Notes: generated by a model not told the origin, from the letters alone. Positions 30,420-42,434 are shown, counted from the stretch's first letter. The stretch: DNA of 64,000 nucleotides from Notospermus geniculatus (GCA_002633025.1 NMRB01001624.1:68529-132528); one strand, 5' to 3'. A program made the numbers and translations.

Positions 30420-31332
30420 GATGACTCCACGTGTTCACTGTCCTTTCCCGCGCTACCAACTTTGTTGTTAAGAGCGAACGATAAGTACTAATTCTCGCGC
30501 TTTTCATTGGTCATAAATATGACGAATCTGCGGCTCTCGGCTGACTTTTCTATCAACACGTCAGCATCGTTCCAAATATGGTCGTCGCTACTACGGCCGT
30601 TGGCTATATAAGGTCACGCTACTACCGTCATTGACTGGCGATGGGAAGTCTTGCACAGCAGTGACGTAGTTACTACACCAACGATATGTAGCGCTACTTG
30701 CTCACGACTAAGTGACTGTGTTAAAGCAATCTGGTCGTCCGAGTTGAAAATGAAATCTCGTTCAGCTATCGCGACCCGCGATAGCTCCCCAATTCCATTC
30801 ATTGCTCACGGGACTCTTAAAACTGATCACAGTGTGATTTCTAACATTTTTGAATCATCAAATTACGGGTTCCCCGACGTTTTATATACACTAAAATGTC
30901 CAAGAAAAATCTTATATTAATATTATTTCAATGAATTTGGGCGAAATTAATGTTTACTGGCGGAGAAATTTCAAAATCTCACGGGGATTCCCCATGGGTT
31001 TTCCCCGAGGAACTATCGACGTGCAGTTACTGCAGAGCACTACCAGATTGCTTTAATGCGGCGGCGGGAAGTGGAATGATGTCAGGTTTTCCGAGAAGCT
31101 GCATACTGTGGGAATCAACATAACGCCGCCGGCCGGGGATGGAAAGGCCGGTGCAACAAACTTCAACGAAACAAATTGGGCTGGCATATCAAGATAGGGC
31201 TGGGCAATTCATGTTGTTAGAGAATGCTAAGTGCCCGCAAGGAAATAAAACGTTCATTTTTGCAAGGAGCGCGGTTTTTCGTCCTCCTCTTTTGGGTTTT
31301 GGGAGCGCTATCGAGCGTCAGCGCGATCGAGC
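30420..31332. other. Upstream region of the hAT-like gene
   Basis: No gene recognised. It includes a plus-strand TATATAAG box at 30605 and CpG-rich sequence. Confidence 0.4.
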
Positions 31333-31940
31333 TTAGTTTCGATTTATTGATTTCAGATTGACAGGTAATGAAGCAAGAAGATTCTGTGATTTCTGGGTGA
31401 ACTCATGCTCTGGAAGAGCCCTAACAACTCTTCACAACAGGCTTCCAAGTTGATTACCCAATGTGGTAACCCACAGGCAGTTTAGCACAACAATAATCCT
31501 TTATTAACCATGGTCAATGGAGAGTACTCGTGTCCTAGGTCAAACTGGCCAATATTGTTCCATTGATTCCCCTATGATTCATGAATTATCACCAGTTCTT
31601 GTATAGTCCATATATATTACATAATGAAAGAAGGGGAGTCATAACAAAAATAGGATACTTTTTCCAGTCACTAGCCACCACACCATTCATGTGGCCTCAG
31701 CTCATGTCAAAGACCAACCATTGATTCCCCATTACATAATTCTGAAGTGCCATGGGGTTACGCCTATATGAATCTATCTGAGCCCTTTCACATTACAAGG
31801 CCTAATACAAGCCAAGCATAACACAGACAGAAATAGATTTGTTTTGGTTCTTCCAGAGCATAATTCCACCCACAGATCACAGAATCTTCTTGCTTCATTT
31901 CCTATAAATCTGGGATCAATAAATCAAAACTAAGCATTGG
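31333..31940. mobile_element. Fold-back element with about 95-bp arms
   Basis: AGTTTCGATTTATTGATTTCAG... AAGCAAGAAGATTCTGTGATT (31333-31425) is matched in reverse by ATCACAGAATCTTCTTGCTTC...AATAAATCAAAACT (31843-31940). The interior, about 420 bp, is non-coding with repeated ATTGATTCCCC words. Confidence 0.7.
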
Positions 31941-32454
31941 GACTTTTTCTTTGAAATGGTCTTCGAGCTACTGTGAAAACACAGACAATGAATCCTGTTT
32001 TTTTCCACCATTTCTAGCCATCTAAAAAAACCATTGTTTCAAATTAATGGGTAACAGTTGATCAAAATAATTTTTCTTGTTGCTGTTATCAATCACTTCA
32101 CATGAGATATAATATGTGCGAATTTGAAGCTAAATGAAGTCACCGTCTCGGAGATACACACTTTGTGCAGGTTAGTTTCTTAGGTGCTCATCCCCTTTGG
32201 CCCTTGGTGGCCACAGTTTTCTAATAACTGGCCAATGCGGCACTGGGAAAAGTTTCTTACTAAGGTTGATCACTTATTATTGCATTTTGTGGTGTTTGTT
32301 TTCATGATATTTGGCCTGTTAGTTTGTAATGAAGATAGGGCCTTGGGAATAAAATTGCATGCTGTTGGGCATACTGCATTCATGCACGTAAGATCTAATG
32401 TCAGCTCCGCTTGGTGTGCCTAAAGCCAAGATTAAGAGGTCCTGTGGAGAGCAG

Positions 32455-32781
32455 TTACAGCCTGATATGTTTGCTCGTTTCTGTCTGGTTATCTGCCTTC
32501 CCATTCTTCATACGTTTTGTTCCACGTGTGGTTGATGACTTGGCCATTGGCAGAGCTCTTGAGTGACCAGTGTTGCACTTTCTTGAGAGGGTGCCAGCTC
32601 CCAGAATAATAGCATTCACAGCTGGTCCATACTGTGCAACTGTAGGATTAGTTGCACTTCCATGACATATGCCTCTTTGCATGCAAAAGAAGTTCTCGAC
32701 AATGTCAGAGTTGATGTATCCTGGCATTATAGAAATACCAAGTCTTGTTGCACTGTCTGCTAATGAGATGAATCCCAGAAT
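32455..32781 (-). pseudogene. P-element/THAP9-like transposase, C-terminal remnant
   Basis: The frame is open from the N at 32782 to a stop at 32455. It reads LADSATRLGISIMPGY, then INSDIVENFFCMQRGICHG and NPTVAQYGPAVNAIILG. The ENFF...NPT...Q segment is the C-terminal signature of P-like transposases found in many marine invertebrates. The rest of the gene is missing: the other side of the N is the unrelated fold-back family. The downstream tail (KSSTTRGTKRMKNGKADNQ) is basic. Assignment is from motif memory, not alignment. Confidence 0.55.
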
Positions 32782-32782
32782 N

Positions 32783-33075
32783 TCTCAAAATATCGAAATT
32801 TTGATAATCTCAAATATCTCAGCAACCACTCAAGATATTATGACGAAACAGAGCTCAAAATCCTCAGAAACTTCCACTCTATCAACCCTGTAACAGAAGT
32901 CACAAAAAAATTCCATATTAAATTTTTAGGGGTTTTTCTAATGAGGTATTACATAATCATGATATTTCCAAATTTCCAAAAGTTTGATGCCGAAATATGA
33001 CCAAGGTTATATACTTTTATGTGGTACAAACCGTGTTAAAATTGGCCCAGTAGTATTTGAAATATTCAAACAATG
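32783..33075 (+). repeat. Third arm copy of the 20.65-21.55 kb fold-back family
   Basis: Matches 21225-21520 in the same orientation (shared ATATCTCAGCAACCACTCAA, ATTTCCAAATTTCCA, ACAAACCGTGTTAAAATTGG). It begins directly at the N at 32782, so its other half may be hidden in the gap. Confidence 0.75.
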
Positions 33076-35744
33076 GTTTCAAGACAAAGAAGTTAACAGA
33101 GATATTTTGGGCGAAAGGATTTAGTAAAATTTCCGACAGCTACCGGCTATACGACAGTGTTTACATGCAGCTGGAATTCCCTTCTCCATGATAACGTTAT
33201 TATTTTTCCACAATCTTATTCCAAGATTAAACAAATTGCATCGACTCTCACGCGTCAGCTAAACTGCCGGAATGTTGTGCCTAAGATTTCAGTTTTCTCA
33301 GCTGAGTATTATACAATCAAGATAATGTCAACGTCTTGCAATAGATAAACATGTTTAGAACAATTGGAGCCTATTGGTAAATTGGTAAAGTACGATCTGA
33401 TGACTACAAATAATGCATTTGAAGTGTGGTAAATTTACAGCAGAGGCCTCCTGCGCATGTCCAGATTGACTACTTCCGGTCGTCAATGCTGTGGAGGTAG
33501 GCGTCGACTACGCCGATTTAGATACGTCACCGTACTATTTTTAGGAGGGCTTTCCCCATGTTGTGGCCGTTCTCCGAAAGGTGATGCATCTATAGCAATT
33601 TCCATTCCTAACAGTCGTGTGGAAGGGCCAAAATGAGAATCTTAGAAAATTCACTTTTTGAATGAGAATGTCGTTGCGCCCTCTACACCCCACTTTCATT
33701 TTTGCATACATCAATAGGGAAACCTATTGATGTAGAAATTTCGCTGGACAGTTGACGGCGCGGCCTGTAGGGGCGCTTAAACTCGCTCCATGTACTTTTT
33801 TTCAATAGTCTGGCCCTCCTATTGTGATGGACATCCGAGTGCGCTCTGAGCTGCCCACAGTTATTATTACTTGTACATTACATGTACGATAGTCCTATAT
33901 CCGTATGTCCTCTTAGATTCTAGCCCAAAATCAGCGTGGAATAATGAAGGCACAAATGATTTTCCATGTTAAATTTACCGTTGTATTTCACACTGGACCC
34001 CATTTTTAACCAAAAGGTTCAACGAAGCTTACCTGTAAGGTAAAGTTTGACTTGAATTCCATGGAATTCCAACGGACCGGATCCATGGGCCAGTACGCAG
34101 CTTTAGGATATCTTATTGAAGGACACGATACAAAATAGGTAAAGGCTGGTTGGAAATGTCTGTGAACCGTGTCGTGGACATACAACGTGGCATATCACGT
34201 TTTCGCCCACAGACATGGGTCGCAGTGATAATCTCAGAGATTTCTGTCCCTCTGCTTTGTTTATTCCATCTTATTCAGCCGGTCGTATTGCAAACCCTAT
34301 TGTTTGCTTTCCCGTATCCTTTGCTTTTGGTCGCGGGATGACAGAATCCGATGAAGTACAAACCGGTGTAACAGGGATCTTAGTCCCCTACATTGTCAAA
34401 AATACAGTAGATTTTACAGAAGTGTGCCTGCAGCAGCGTCCGGAACTATTCTTTAGATTCACAGGTGATATTTGGGAACTCTTCCTCCAACAGAGAGACT
34501 AGAATGATAGCACGAACATTGGTATGTATGTATGTAATTTATTTAAATTTATTTATATTTTTACGTACATACATACACGGACATTGCTATCCACAGTAAG
34601 TGTCATAAGGCTTCGCATACCATTCTATGGTAATACCACCTTGTAAATTTTACAGAATAGTTCCGGCGACCCTGCTTCAGGGCAGTTTCCAGAGAAATTT
34701 CTGTAAATATCCAGTGCAGTTCCCCCGCCCCGCCCATCGATTCTAATTTAATATTTGGCACCATCCTGTCATCAGGAAACATCAAATACCCTTTTTTCTA
34801 CACTGCGTTCCCTGGTGGACAATTATTCATCGAACAAAAATCGAATGCAATGCACTCCTCAATCAACCTCATTCCCAGGATCCTCCTTCTCCGTCTGACA
34901 CCCTAGTTTATAATAATCTCACAATTTCAAGGAGCTTGAAAGGGACTGTTTCACTTTGAATTGAAGATTGCGATTTGTGATCCATGGGAAAACTGAAAGA
35001 GCTATGATCTTGCAATTGTCAGGGATAATTTTGTGTTACAGACCAGTTTCAATGGTACAAAATCAACTACATTTGAAGTAATTTTTTAAGACAATGGATG
35101 TTTGAAGCCTTGAAGTTTCATATTAGGACCAAAATATTTATCGCGGTTCGTCCGGAATCATTGGTGAAACTTGCAGTAATTTCCAATTTCACAACATAAG
35201 GGAGCTGCCATATTGAGTTGCTCGAACTACTTCCGGGGTTCAACTCGGTTCAGTCGGGTCGCAACCCGAACTCCATAAATTCATCAGGTATGTACTCTCT
35301 TTGACGTCATAAATGTGACCGATATCGTTACTCGGGTTGAATACAGTCCAAACTCGACCACTCACGTGACAGCATTGTGACCAGCAGCAANCACGGCCGC
35401 GATCCAAGATGGCGGCTTTTGAAACTGCATGTAAAGTACAATCGCCATTTGTAGAAATAAAATCAAGCCACGGCAGATTTGGTCTCTAGCATCTTGTCCA
35501 AACAGGGCCATCGACTGCGTCTTTAGCCTTGTCCGAATCATGTCATGTTTTGCGTTAATGCATAAATTATAAATGAATCTGACCCCGCCTCCGAGCCAAT
35601 CATAACTCGTGAAGCAACTCGCCGTCCGGCACTTTCTCTTCTCTTCGCGCACGCATTTGTAACACGGATATCATATTGATTGGCACGTCGATTTGCCATC
35701 GCACACCGATGATTGGCTGAGGCTCTGACCTGCTCAGAAGCGTA
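33076..35744. other. Non-coding stretch before the composite element
   Basis: No gene supported. Short inverted motifs: CATCAATAGGGAAACCTATTGATG (33708), a GTATGTATGTA/TACGTACATAC hairpin (34520-34575), and inverted CCAAT-like words GAGCCAATCAT (35594) and ATGATTGGCTG (35710) that bracket 130 bp just outside the composite element. Confidence 0.45.
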
Positions 35745-35759
35745 TGGCAAGTTTTTTGT

Positions 35760-36560
35760 AGCAATATTCGATTTTTGGACATTCGTTCGATTTTAGTTGA
35801 AATTCGTTCGATAAATCACCACCTTTATTCGATTTTATCGCACATCTATTCGATTTTATCGCAAAAATGTTCGATTTATTGCATATAATATTCGATTTAT
35901 CGCACATATGTTTGATTTTATCGCACATATGTTCGGTTTTTAATCAAACGCTAGATTCGATCATGAACATCGAATGAACTAGGACTTCTTATAATCAAAT
36001 AATTATTTGATAAAATTAAAACAATATTCGATTCAAATCGAATGGACATTCGATAAAATCGAATGGACATTTGATAAAATCGAATGGACATTCGATATAA
36101 TCGAATGGACATTTGATAAAATCGAATGGACATTTGATAGAATCGAATGTCCATTCGATTTTATCGAATGTCCATTCGATTTGAATCGAATGTCCATTCG
36201 ATTATACCGAATGTCCATTCGATTTTATCGAATGTCCATTCGATTTGAATCGAATGTCCATTCGATTATACCGAATGTCCATTCGATTTTATCGAATGTC
36301 CATTCGATATAAAAGCAAATTTATTTGATATAATCGAATTACCTTTTTGATATTATCGAACGCACATTCGAAAAAATTGAATAACCTTTTGATAAGTATT
36401 GAACAAAAATTTGATAAAAATTAAAAGTTTTCAATATAAAATCAAATAAATGTTCGATTTATCGAATGAGTTATTTGATAACATCGAATGGTCTATGCGA
36501 TCTAGGATCGAATGGTCCATTCGATTCTGAGATCATTGCATTCGATTCTGATTGGAGCAA
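35760..36560. repeat. Left terminal array of TCGAATGG/CCATTCGA repeats
   Basis: The core (36030-36310) consists of units such as AATCGAATGGACATTCGATA about 20-27 bp long. The first half is in one orientation; near 36140 it flips to ATCGAATGTCCATTCGAT. Degenerate ATTCGAT words extend both ways. Each unit is itself nearly palindromic, so the array can form cruciforms or serve as multiple protein-binding sites. Confidence 0.85.
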
Positions 36561-36600
36561 TTTTGTCACGTGACGTCCTGATCATCCACATGACAACAAA
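36540..36600 (+). promoter_or_regulatory. Promoter-like block upstream of the integrase gene
   Basis: ATTCGATTCTGATTGG (36540-36555, containing the CCAAT-box complement ATTGG) is followed by CACGTGACGTCC (E-box overlapping a CRE-like TGACGT) and then the ATG at 36601. The same order occurs in mirror image at the other end of the element. Confidence 0.6.
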
Positions 36601-38615
36601 ATGGCGGCAAACAGGCTCTTTTTGATTTTTCTTCTTCATTACGTCGTTATTTCATGTTTTTCACCATGCTATCCTGCAATCGATAACATCAACCAATGGA
36701 CAGACTTCTGCGAATCTCTTAGTGCCCTACTTCGACACTGTGACCGGCATTTTGGCACCACGAATCGCGGTGAGATTGAGGACGTCATCCTACGGTTACA
36801 AGGGCATGCACGTACATTGAGCACTGTGCATGGGCAGCTCGTGGGACTAGGGTACCAGCAACCGGACAATTTGATGACATCGTTTATGTCAGATACATAT
36901 GCTTTGTTAAGACAGGTGAATCATATATTGGCGTTGTGGACCCATTCACTTTCAGATACAACTGGGAATGCCGATCTCGATCATGGTGACATTATAATTT
37001 CTTCATTGGATTTGGATCGCACTCGCACTCACAGCCACAGGCCTAGGCCTACGACGACGTCGGATGATGCTAGTAATGGACATCCACCCAGTCATGCCAC
37101 GGGTAGAGGCAGACCATCGTTGTTGTTGGACCCAGAACAGATACTGTCTCTTCAGTCAATTGGTAATAGCATTTCATCTATCGCCAGAATGTTTGGTGTA
37201 AGCAGGTGGACAATCTATCGACGCTGTGATAGATATGGAATACAGCGGCAGAGGTTCTCCAATATAAGTGATGATGAGCTGGATGCACTGATAATTCAGT
37301 TACGAGCACAAAATCCGAATATTGGCCTAAGTATAATCCAAGGAAGTCTGAGGAGCCGAGGTTTACTTGTTCAGCAGGCAAGGGTAAGTGAGTTTCGTTT
37401 AGACAAGAACAGACATTCTCAGCTGTCTGACAATGACTACAGAGGGGAAGAACATGAAGTGCTGGTAGTAGATAGAGAGATTATAACACGAATGGCAAGG
37501 ACCCTTCTGGGGGCCTTAACGCCAGATTGATAGTCTGCAGGCCTAATACAAGTACCATCCACCAATGAACATGGAGATCCTCCATGCACTGACTGATAAT
37601 GCCTTCAGCCTGTTAAGCCGAGTAAATAACTTAACAGCTTTTTCTTCTCTTTCCACAGGTACGTGACTCGGTTCACCGAATTGACCCTATCTCTGCAGGA
37701 TTTCGGTGGGGTGCTGTTGTGAGTCGTCGGAGGTATTCTGTGCCAGGGCCCAATTCTTTGTGGCACATAGACAGCCATCACAGTTTGATTCGGTGGCGGT
37801 TCGTTGTACATGGCTGCATTGATGGGCACTCACGACTCATTATATACCTGGAGTGCACTGACAACAATCGTGCTGATTCTGTTTTCATCTATTTTTCACG
37901 CCAAATTGAACGTTATGGATGTCCTTCGCGAATCCGTGGTGACAAAGGGAAGGAGAATGTAGATGTAGCACATTATATGATCGAGAGGAGAGGACAGAAT
38001 CGTGGAAGTTTCATTGCTGGTCGATCAGTACATAATCAGCGTATTGAACGCTTATGGCGTGACACATTTCGTTGTGTTCTGCACACGTACTACTCCTTGT
38101 TCTATTTTTTGGAAGACCAGGGAGACTTGGACCCTAGTTCCGATATTCATTTATTCGCCTTGCATTTTACATTCCTTCCACGGATTAGACAATCACTGCA
38201 ACTATTTCAACAGTCATGGAATTTCCATGCATTGCGAACTGAGAGGCACAGGACACCTATCCAGCTTTGGGTGAATGGCATGCTGGCAGCTAAAAATCAA
38301 GGACAGCAGGCAGTTCATGATGTGATGGAAAATCATGTAGAGATGGCTGCCCACAATATTAGTGACCCTGACCCTGAAAATATAGGGGAATATGGACTAG
38401 ATCCTGAAGGACCCATTGGTACGGAACCTGATGAAAATTGGTCGAATAATGTTGTTGTTCCCAATATGGGTAATCCATTGACCCAAACTGAGTTTCTCAT
38501 TTTGCAGATTGAAATAGATCCATTGGCAGATAGTGACAACTTTGGGGTTGACATTTTTAAGGCTGTGCTTGCTTCAATTTTGCAAATGATTAATAGTCGA
38601 CTTGATGTTGAATAA
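36601..38615 (+). CDS. DDE integrase/transposase (rve superfamily), two exons
   Basis: Exon 1 is 36601-37383 (261 codons, ending GCAAGG|GTAAGT). Exon 2 is 37659-38615 (TTTCCACAG|GTACG), joined in phase 0, giving about 579 residues. A helix-turn-helix lies at about 178-213 ([20 protein letters not shown]). It is followed by a region resembling the IS3/IS481 N-terminal domain ([20 protein letters not shown]). The integrase core has Asp299 in SLWHIDSHH, Asp356 in [11 protein letters not shown] and Glu391 in [10 protein letters not shown], spaced D-56-D-34-E. The C-terminal tail is acidic. All catalytic residues are intact. The first 25 residues are hydrophobic ([13 protein letters not shown]), which is odd for a nuclear enzyme; initiation or splicing there may differ. 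AATAAA follows the stop at 38651. The closest known groups are eukaryotic IS3-, IS481- or Ginger-like transposases; the exact superfamily is not settled. Confidence 0.82.
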
Positions 38616-39088
38616 TGACAATTTAGGTTATGTCTTGTTCAAACCATGTTCATAATAAATTTCTTGACAGAGAAAGTCAGTTTATTTTTCTTCAGATTCA
38701 GTCCAGTGAAACCCCAAACGAGATACTAGTAGGTATATTTGAAACATACATACAAATTCCCAGCCGCAACATGCACAAGGACACCATCAATAGCAGCAAT
38801 GGTAGCCTAGTGTCAAGTGTTGAACGATTTATCACCCGAGTGTCTGAATGTTGTGACTGAAGACAAGTTTTGATGTTCACTTTTTTTGCTCACCTGTGAG
38901 CCATATTCATGCGATAACTGTTTTAGTCTGTTACCAGCAGGGCATGTAACCCGGGCATGTAACCAGTGGGCCTATCGACAGCAGACTTGGCACACAGATG
39001 CACGTAGGTCAGATGATCTCAGACACACCAAGTTTCGGTCCAATTTGATTCCTGGCTTGGCCACCGATCTCAATAGTGCATTCCCTTA

Positions 39089-39310
39089 TGCCCGTGTCAC
39101 ACTGTCCCGAAATTAGATACCCGATGGCCACACGAATGTGGAATTTTGAACTTTGCGTGAAGATGGCCCCGAAGTCAACTTCCAGAATCTTGCAAATTTT
39201 CGATCCCAACCGGGGTCTTCTTCAGGCTGGCACTTATCAGTAAGATTTCCAAAAGTCCATTAATTCGTATGGTCATCGGGTGTGAACTTCGGGACAGTGC
39301 GACACGGGCA
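39089..39310. mobile_element. PIF/Harbinger-type MITE, TSD TTA
   Basis: Terminal inverted repeats TGCCCGTGTCACACTGTCCC and GGGACAGTGCGACACGGGCA. TTA is duplicated on both sides (39086-39088, 39311-39313). It is 222 bp long and non-coding. The second copy at 39680-39901 shares flanking sequence and is therefore part of a larger duplication, not an independent insertion. Confidence 0.8.
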
Positions 39311-39476
39311 TTACAGGTGAACACATGGTTCATGGATCATTTTGTCATCAAGGAGGGTGCCTGGCGGAAGTACATGTAAGAACAGGGCACAAAACTCACG
39401 ATAGCACTAACTTGGTGTTAGCACAAACTTTATGTTAAAGCGAATGGCTCGCGGGGTTTGTTGTGGCGCCATGACA

Positions 39477-39676
39477 GTTGGTCATCGATATCAAGCAGCA
39501 TTTTGAGAAAAAGGCAAAAGAAGGATTTTAGTTTAATGGGAAATGCATTAGACAGCCAAACTTCGGAGGCGCATTCTGCAAAATCTGCCGCTTCAAAATC
39601 AATGGGAATAGTACAAAATGTACATCTTGACCTACTGAATTTGAAAACGTCATTAACCCATTTAAACAAATTTTTA
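39477..39676 (+). repeat. Dispersed repeat, copy 1 of 3
   Basis: AAAAGGCAAAAGAAGGATTTTAG... GCATTAGACAGCCAAACTTCGG. Related copies lie at 59228-59417 (plus) and 41497-41600 (minus). Both plus-strand copies run into an N shortly after CATTAA. Confidence 0.65.
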
Positions 39677-40759
39677 NTATGCCCGTGTCACACTGTCCCG
39701 AAATTAGATACCCGATGGCCACACGAATGTGGAATTTTGAACTTTGCGTGAAGATGGCCCCGAAGTCAACTTCCAGAATCTTGCAAATTTTCGATCCTAA
39801 CCGGGGTCTTCTTCAGGCTGGCACTTATCAGTAAGATTTCCAAAAGTCCATTAATTCGTATGGCCATCGGGTGTGAACTTCGGGACAGTGTGACACGGGC
39901 ATTACAGGTGAACACATGGTTCACGGATCATTTTGTCATCAAGGAGGGTGCCTGGCGGAAGTACATGTAAGAACAGGGCCGGTTGCACAAAACTCACGAT
40001 AGCACTAACTTGGTGTTAGCACAAACTTTATGTTAAATGACGTAAAAATCCATTGTCTTTTTACGTCACTTATTAAACATGAGTTTTGCAACCCAGCCCT
40101 GGTTGCAAGCCATGTAAACCAACAAACCTCCATTGCAACCATAATTCCATTCTTCATGACCATATCCAGTATCCATCCCACATCAATTAAACAGGGATAA
40201 ATCTTTGGATGTTAGAGGGTTGCTAGGTACTTTGACAGCCCATAGACATATTTTAAGAAGGAAACATCCACGCCAGCTGTTCAAAAATAGACATTTATTT
40301 GGATTCACATATTGCAAAATCATGTGATTTTTCAGTATGCACTTCCGACCATGTGCACATATGATAAGAAATGTCTTGTCTTATTATGCTGCTGCTTTAA
40401 CAACTACGGTAGGCATATGAATGCCCTTTTCTGATGCATATAAGTTTAACTTGGAACACTGTATGCTACAAAGTTCAATAACTTTGCCTAATACCATAAG
40501 GAAGAATCAAAAATAGAAATCCACATAAAATATTGCAAGGTAGATAGTGTGACCGTTCAGTGAACAAAACAAACAGTCCTCGCCTACAAATAAAATTCAA
40601 TGTATAAAATCTGAACATTAGAACTAGAAACACACATGAATACATCATAGTGTGCCAACAACTTTCAGTGCAACACACAAGCTACATCAGTTCATGTAAC
40701 ATGTAACAAATGCACATAGAGGGGCACACAATGGCAGGTGTTTGATGAAACAGATCACA

Positions 40760-41049
40760 CTACACACATCCAAAACCCTGTGAACCCACTACTGCCGTGG
40801 TCATATAGCCCTTGAACTTGTCAAAGTCTACATTGTCAGCAACGACTGGTATTTTGATAATATTAGCACAGGTATTTGCCTGTGGATATGCAGTTCCAGT
40901 GCTACTGGCTGGATCGTGATTGAAGACTATCTGTGGTTTGACATCATAGCCAATGGCTGGAGGGCTGTTGGAACCTGTGACAAACTGGAGGACCATTCGA
41001 AGGTCAACAACAATATCGCCACCGAGAGTGCTACTTTTCACCCTCTTTG
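40760..41049 (-). CDS. HECT gene exon 11: C-lobe with catalytic cysteine
   Basis: Starts after CCTTTTCAG. GGDIVVDLRMVLQFVTGSNSP is the standard C-lobe block, and QANTCANIIKIP holds the active-site Cys. The C terminus GSQGFGCV keeps the GFG motif. Phase agrees with exon 10. Confidence 0.85.
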
Positions 41050-41162
41050 CTGAAAAGGCAAAAATACATAATTTAAACATTAGGTTCCCCAAGCCAAGTT
41101 TACGAAGTATACCATGATTAAGTTCAAAAGCTGAATTGATTCCTTTCTAGATGAATTTTTAC

Positions 41163-41366
41163 CTTCAACGTCATTCAGGAAGAAAGTCCAATTAAGATAG
41201 ACCTGCTCCTCCTCTTGTCTTCTATTGGAACCTGCTGGACTGAACTCAACATCGAAGAGTTCCAATAACTCCTCGGCACTCAGCACATGGTAATTAGCAA
41301 TCAAGGTCTGTTGGAACTGGGTTGGATACTTCCGTACAAGGGCAAGTACACCGAGTGTGTCCAAAC
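41163..41366 (-). CDS. HECT gene exon 10
   Basis: Bounded by CTCAATAG and GAAG|GTAAAA. It encodes the LDTLGVLALVRKYPTQFQQ and SAEELLELFDVEFSPAGSN segments that lead to the HECT C-lobe in G2E3-like proteins. Confidence 0.8.
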
Positions 41367-41618
41367 CTATTGAGTTGATATGAAAAGCGAAATCCAACAT
41401 CATTGATACACAATCAAGTAGCAGTACCTTTGACAATGTTCAAGTAACTTGTGACTGAAGTTGCTGGTTAAGTAATGTGTTGCAGATTATGCAGAATATG
41501 CCTCCGAAGTTTGGCTGTCTAATGCATTTCCCATTAAACAAAAATCCTTCTTTCGCCTTTTTCTCAAAACGGCACTTGATATCATAACCACATCATCATA
41601 CTACAATTTTAGCACCGT

Positions 41619-41800
41619 TTGTCTGTTTGTTCCCCTACTCCTTCAGACGGCGTCCTTGGGCCGACCTTCGCCAAACGTGGTGGGTGGATGTTGGTTAACA
41701 CCAGAATTGCCCTTGAGGGGTTCATTTTTGGGAAGGTCAAGGTCGTTAGGGTCAAAGGTCAAATGTTTTTTTTCGGAAGTCCTTGGTCCTTTTGGGATGA
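41619..41800 (+). repeat. Dispersed repeat with AGGTCA half-sites
   Basis: Sequence of the type GTTTGTCTGTTTGTTCCCC...GGCCGACCTTCGCCAAACG...AAGGTCAAGGTCG...GGTCAAAGGTCAAATG. I recognise this as a repeat type common in marine invertebrate genomes. It lies in intron 9 of the HECT gene and contains several AGGTCA nuclear-receptor-like half-sites. Confidence 0.5.
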
Positions 41801-42044
41801 AACTTGGAAGGTGTATTCGTCAGGCAATCAATATCATGCCCTTCTATCCAAGACCTGGCCTAGTCAATGCAACACTATGCATAATCGTAAACAGTGATGG
41901 ATAAAAGACGCATATTCAACAGAAGAACCACACCCACCCACCCAGCTGGACGTTCTAATACCTGAAGTGATGTTACAAATATGCTTGTACAGTAATTCAT
42001 TTTACATATTAATGCAATATGTACTACAACATACTGGTACTAAC

Positions 42045-42434
42045 CTGAGAGCAGTTGTTCCAGCTCAGCCTGGCACCTATTCAACACAAAGTGATTCTTT
42101 ACCACATTCATAAATGTGACCCGGCACGACAAAATGAGTCGGAATGCGCACATAAGAAGACCCAACATGTCGAAGGTGACCCCAACGGTTCGCTGATTTC
42201 AGGATTGTCTGCCCATTGTGAAATTTGACTTGGTCGATTTCTGTGGTTGATCTCTGGTTCCACCTTCGGTCTTCTTCTGTGCGACTTCCGACTCATTTTG
42301 CTGTGCCGGGTCACAAATGTGGCCTTGTCAACCATCGTTATAGACGAAGTGGCTTTGAGAAAGCCACAGTCAAATCTGAAGTCGCATCTTGATATGAGTC
42401 TTCTTAGCTCATCTGTGTCATGGGCCTTATCAAT
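42045..42434 (-). pseudogene. HECT gene exon 9, interrupted by a MITE
   Basis: Starts after TTCATGGCAG and ends TCTCAG|GTTAGT. It encodes IDKAHDTDELRRLISRC and LKATSSITMVDKATF before the insertion, and NHFVLNRCQAELEQLL after it. The insertion plus its duplication adds 203 bp, so the frame shifts and meets a stop just past the element. Confidence 0.82.
42116..42314. mobile_element. 199-bp fold-back MITE inserted in HECT exon 9
   Basis: Terminal inverted repeats GTGACCCGGCACGACAAAATGAGTCGG and its near complement at the other end are about 28 bp long. AAAT is duplicated at 42112-42115 and 42315-42318. It has no coding capacity of its own and no splice signals at its edges, so removal as an intron is unlikely. 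Confidence 0.85.

Larger units (their letters stand above)
38640..40759. other. Intergenic region between convergent integrase and HECT genes
   Basis: No gene. It contains a PIF/Harbinger-like MITE (39089-39310, TTA duplications). A further copy of that MITE with its flanks lies at 39680-40035, after the N at 39677. Between them is a dispersed repeat (39477-39676). A minus-strand AATAAA (complement at 40294) is a candidate poly(A) signal for the HECT gene. Confidence 0.6.

Noticed and set aside
35760-36560. Centromeric or telomeric satellite
   Set aside because: Short, restricted to two sites, placed directly outside two convergent genes with matching promoter blocks.
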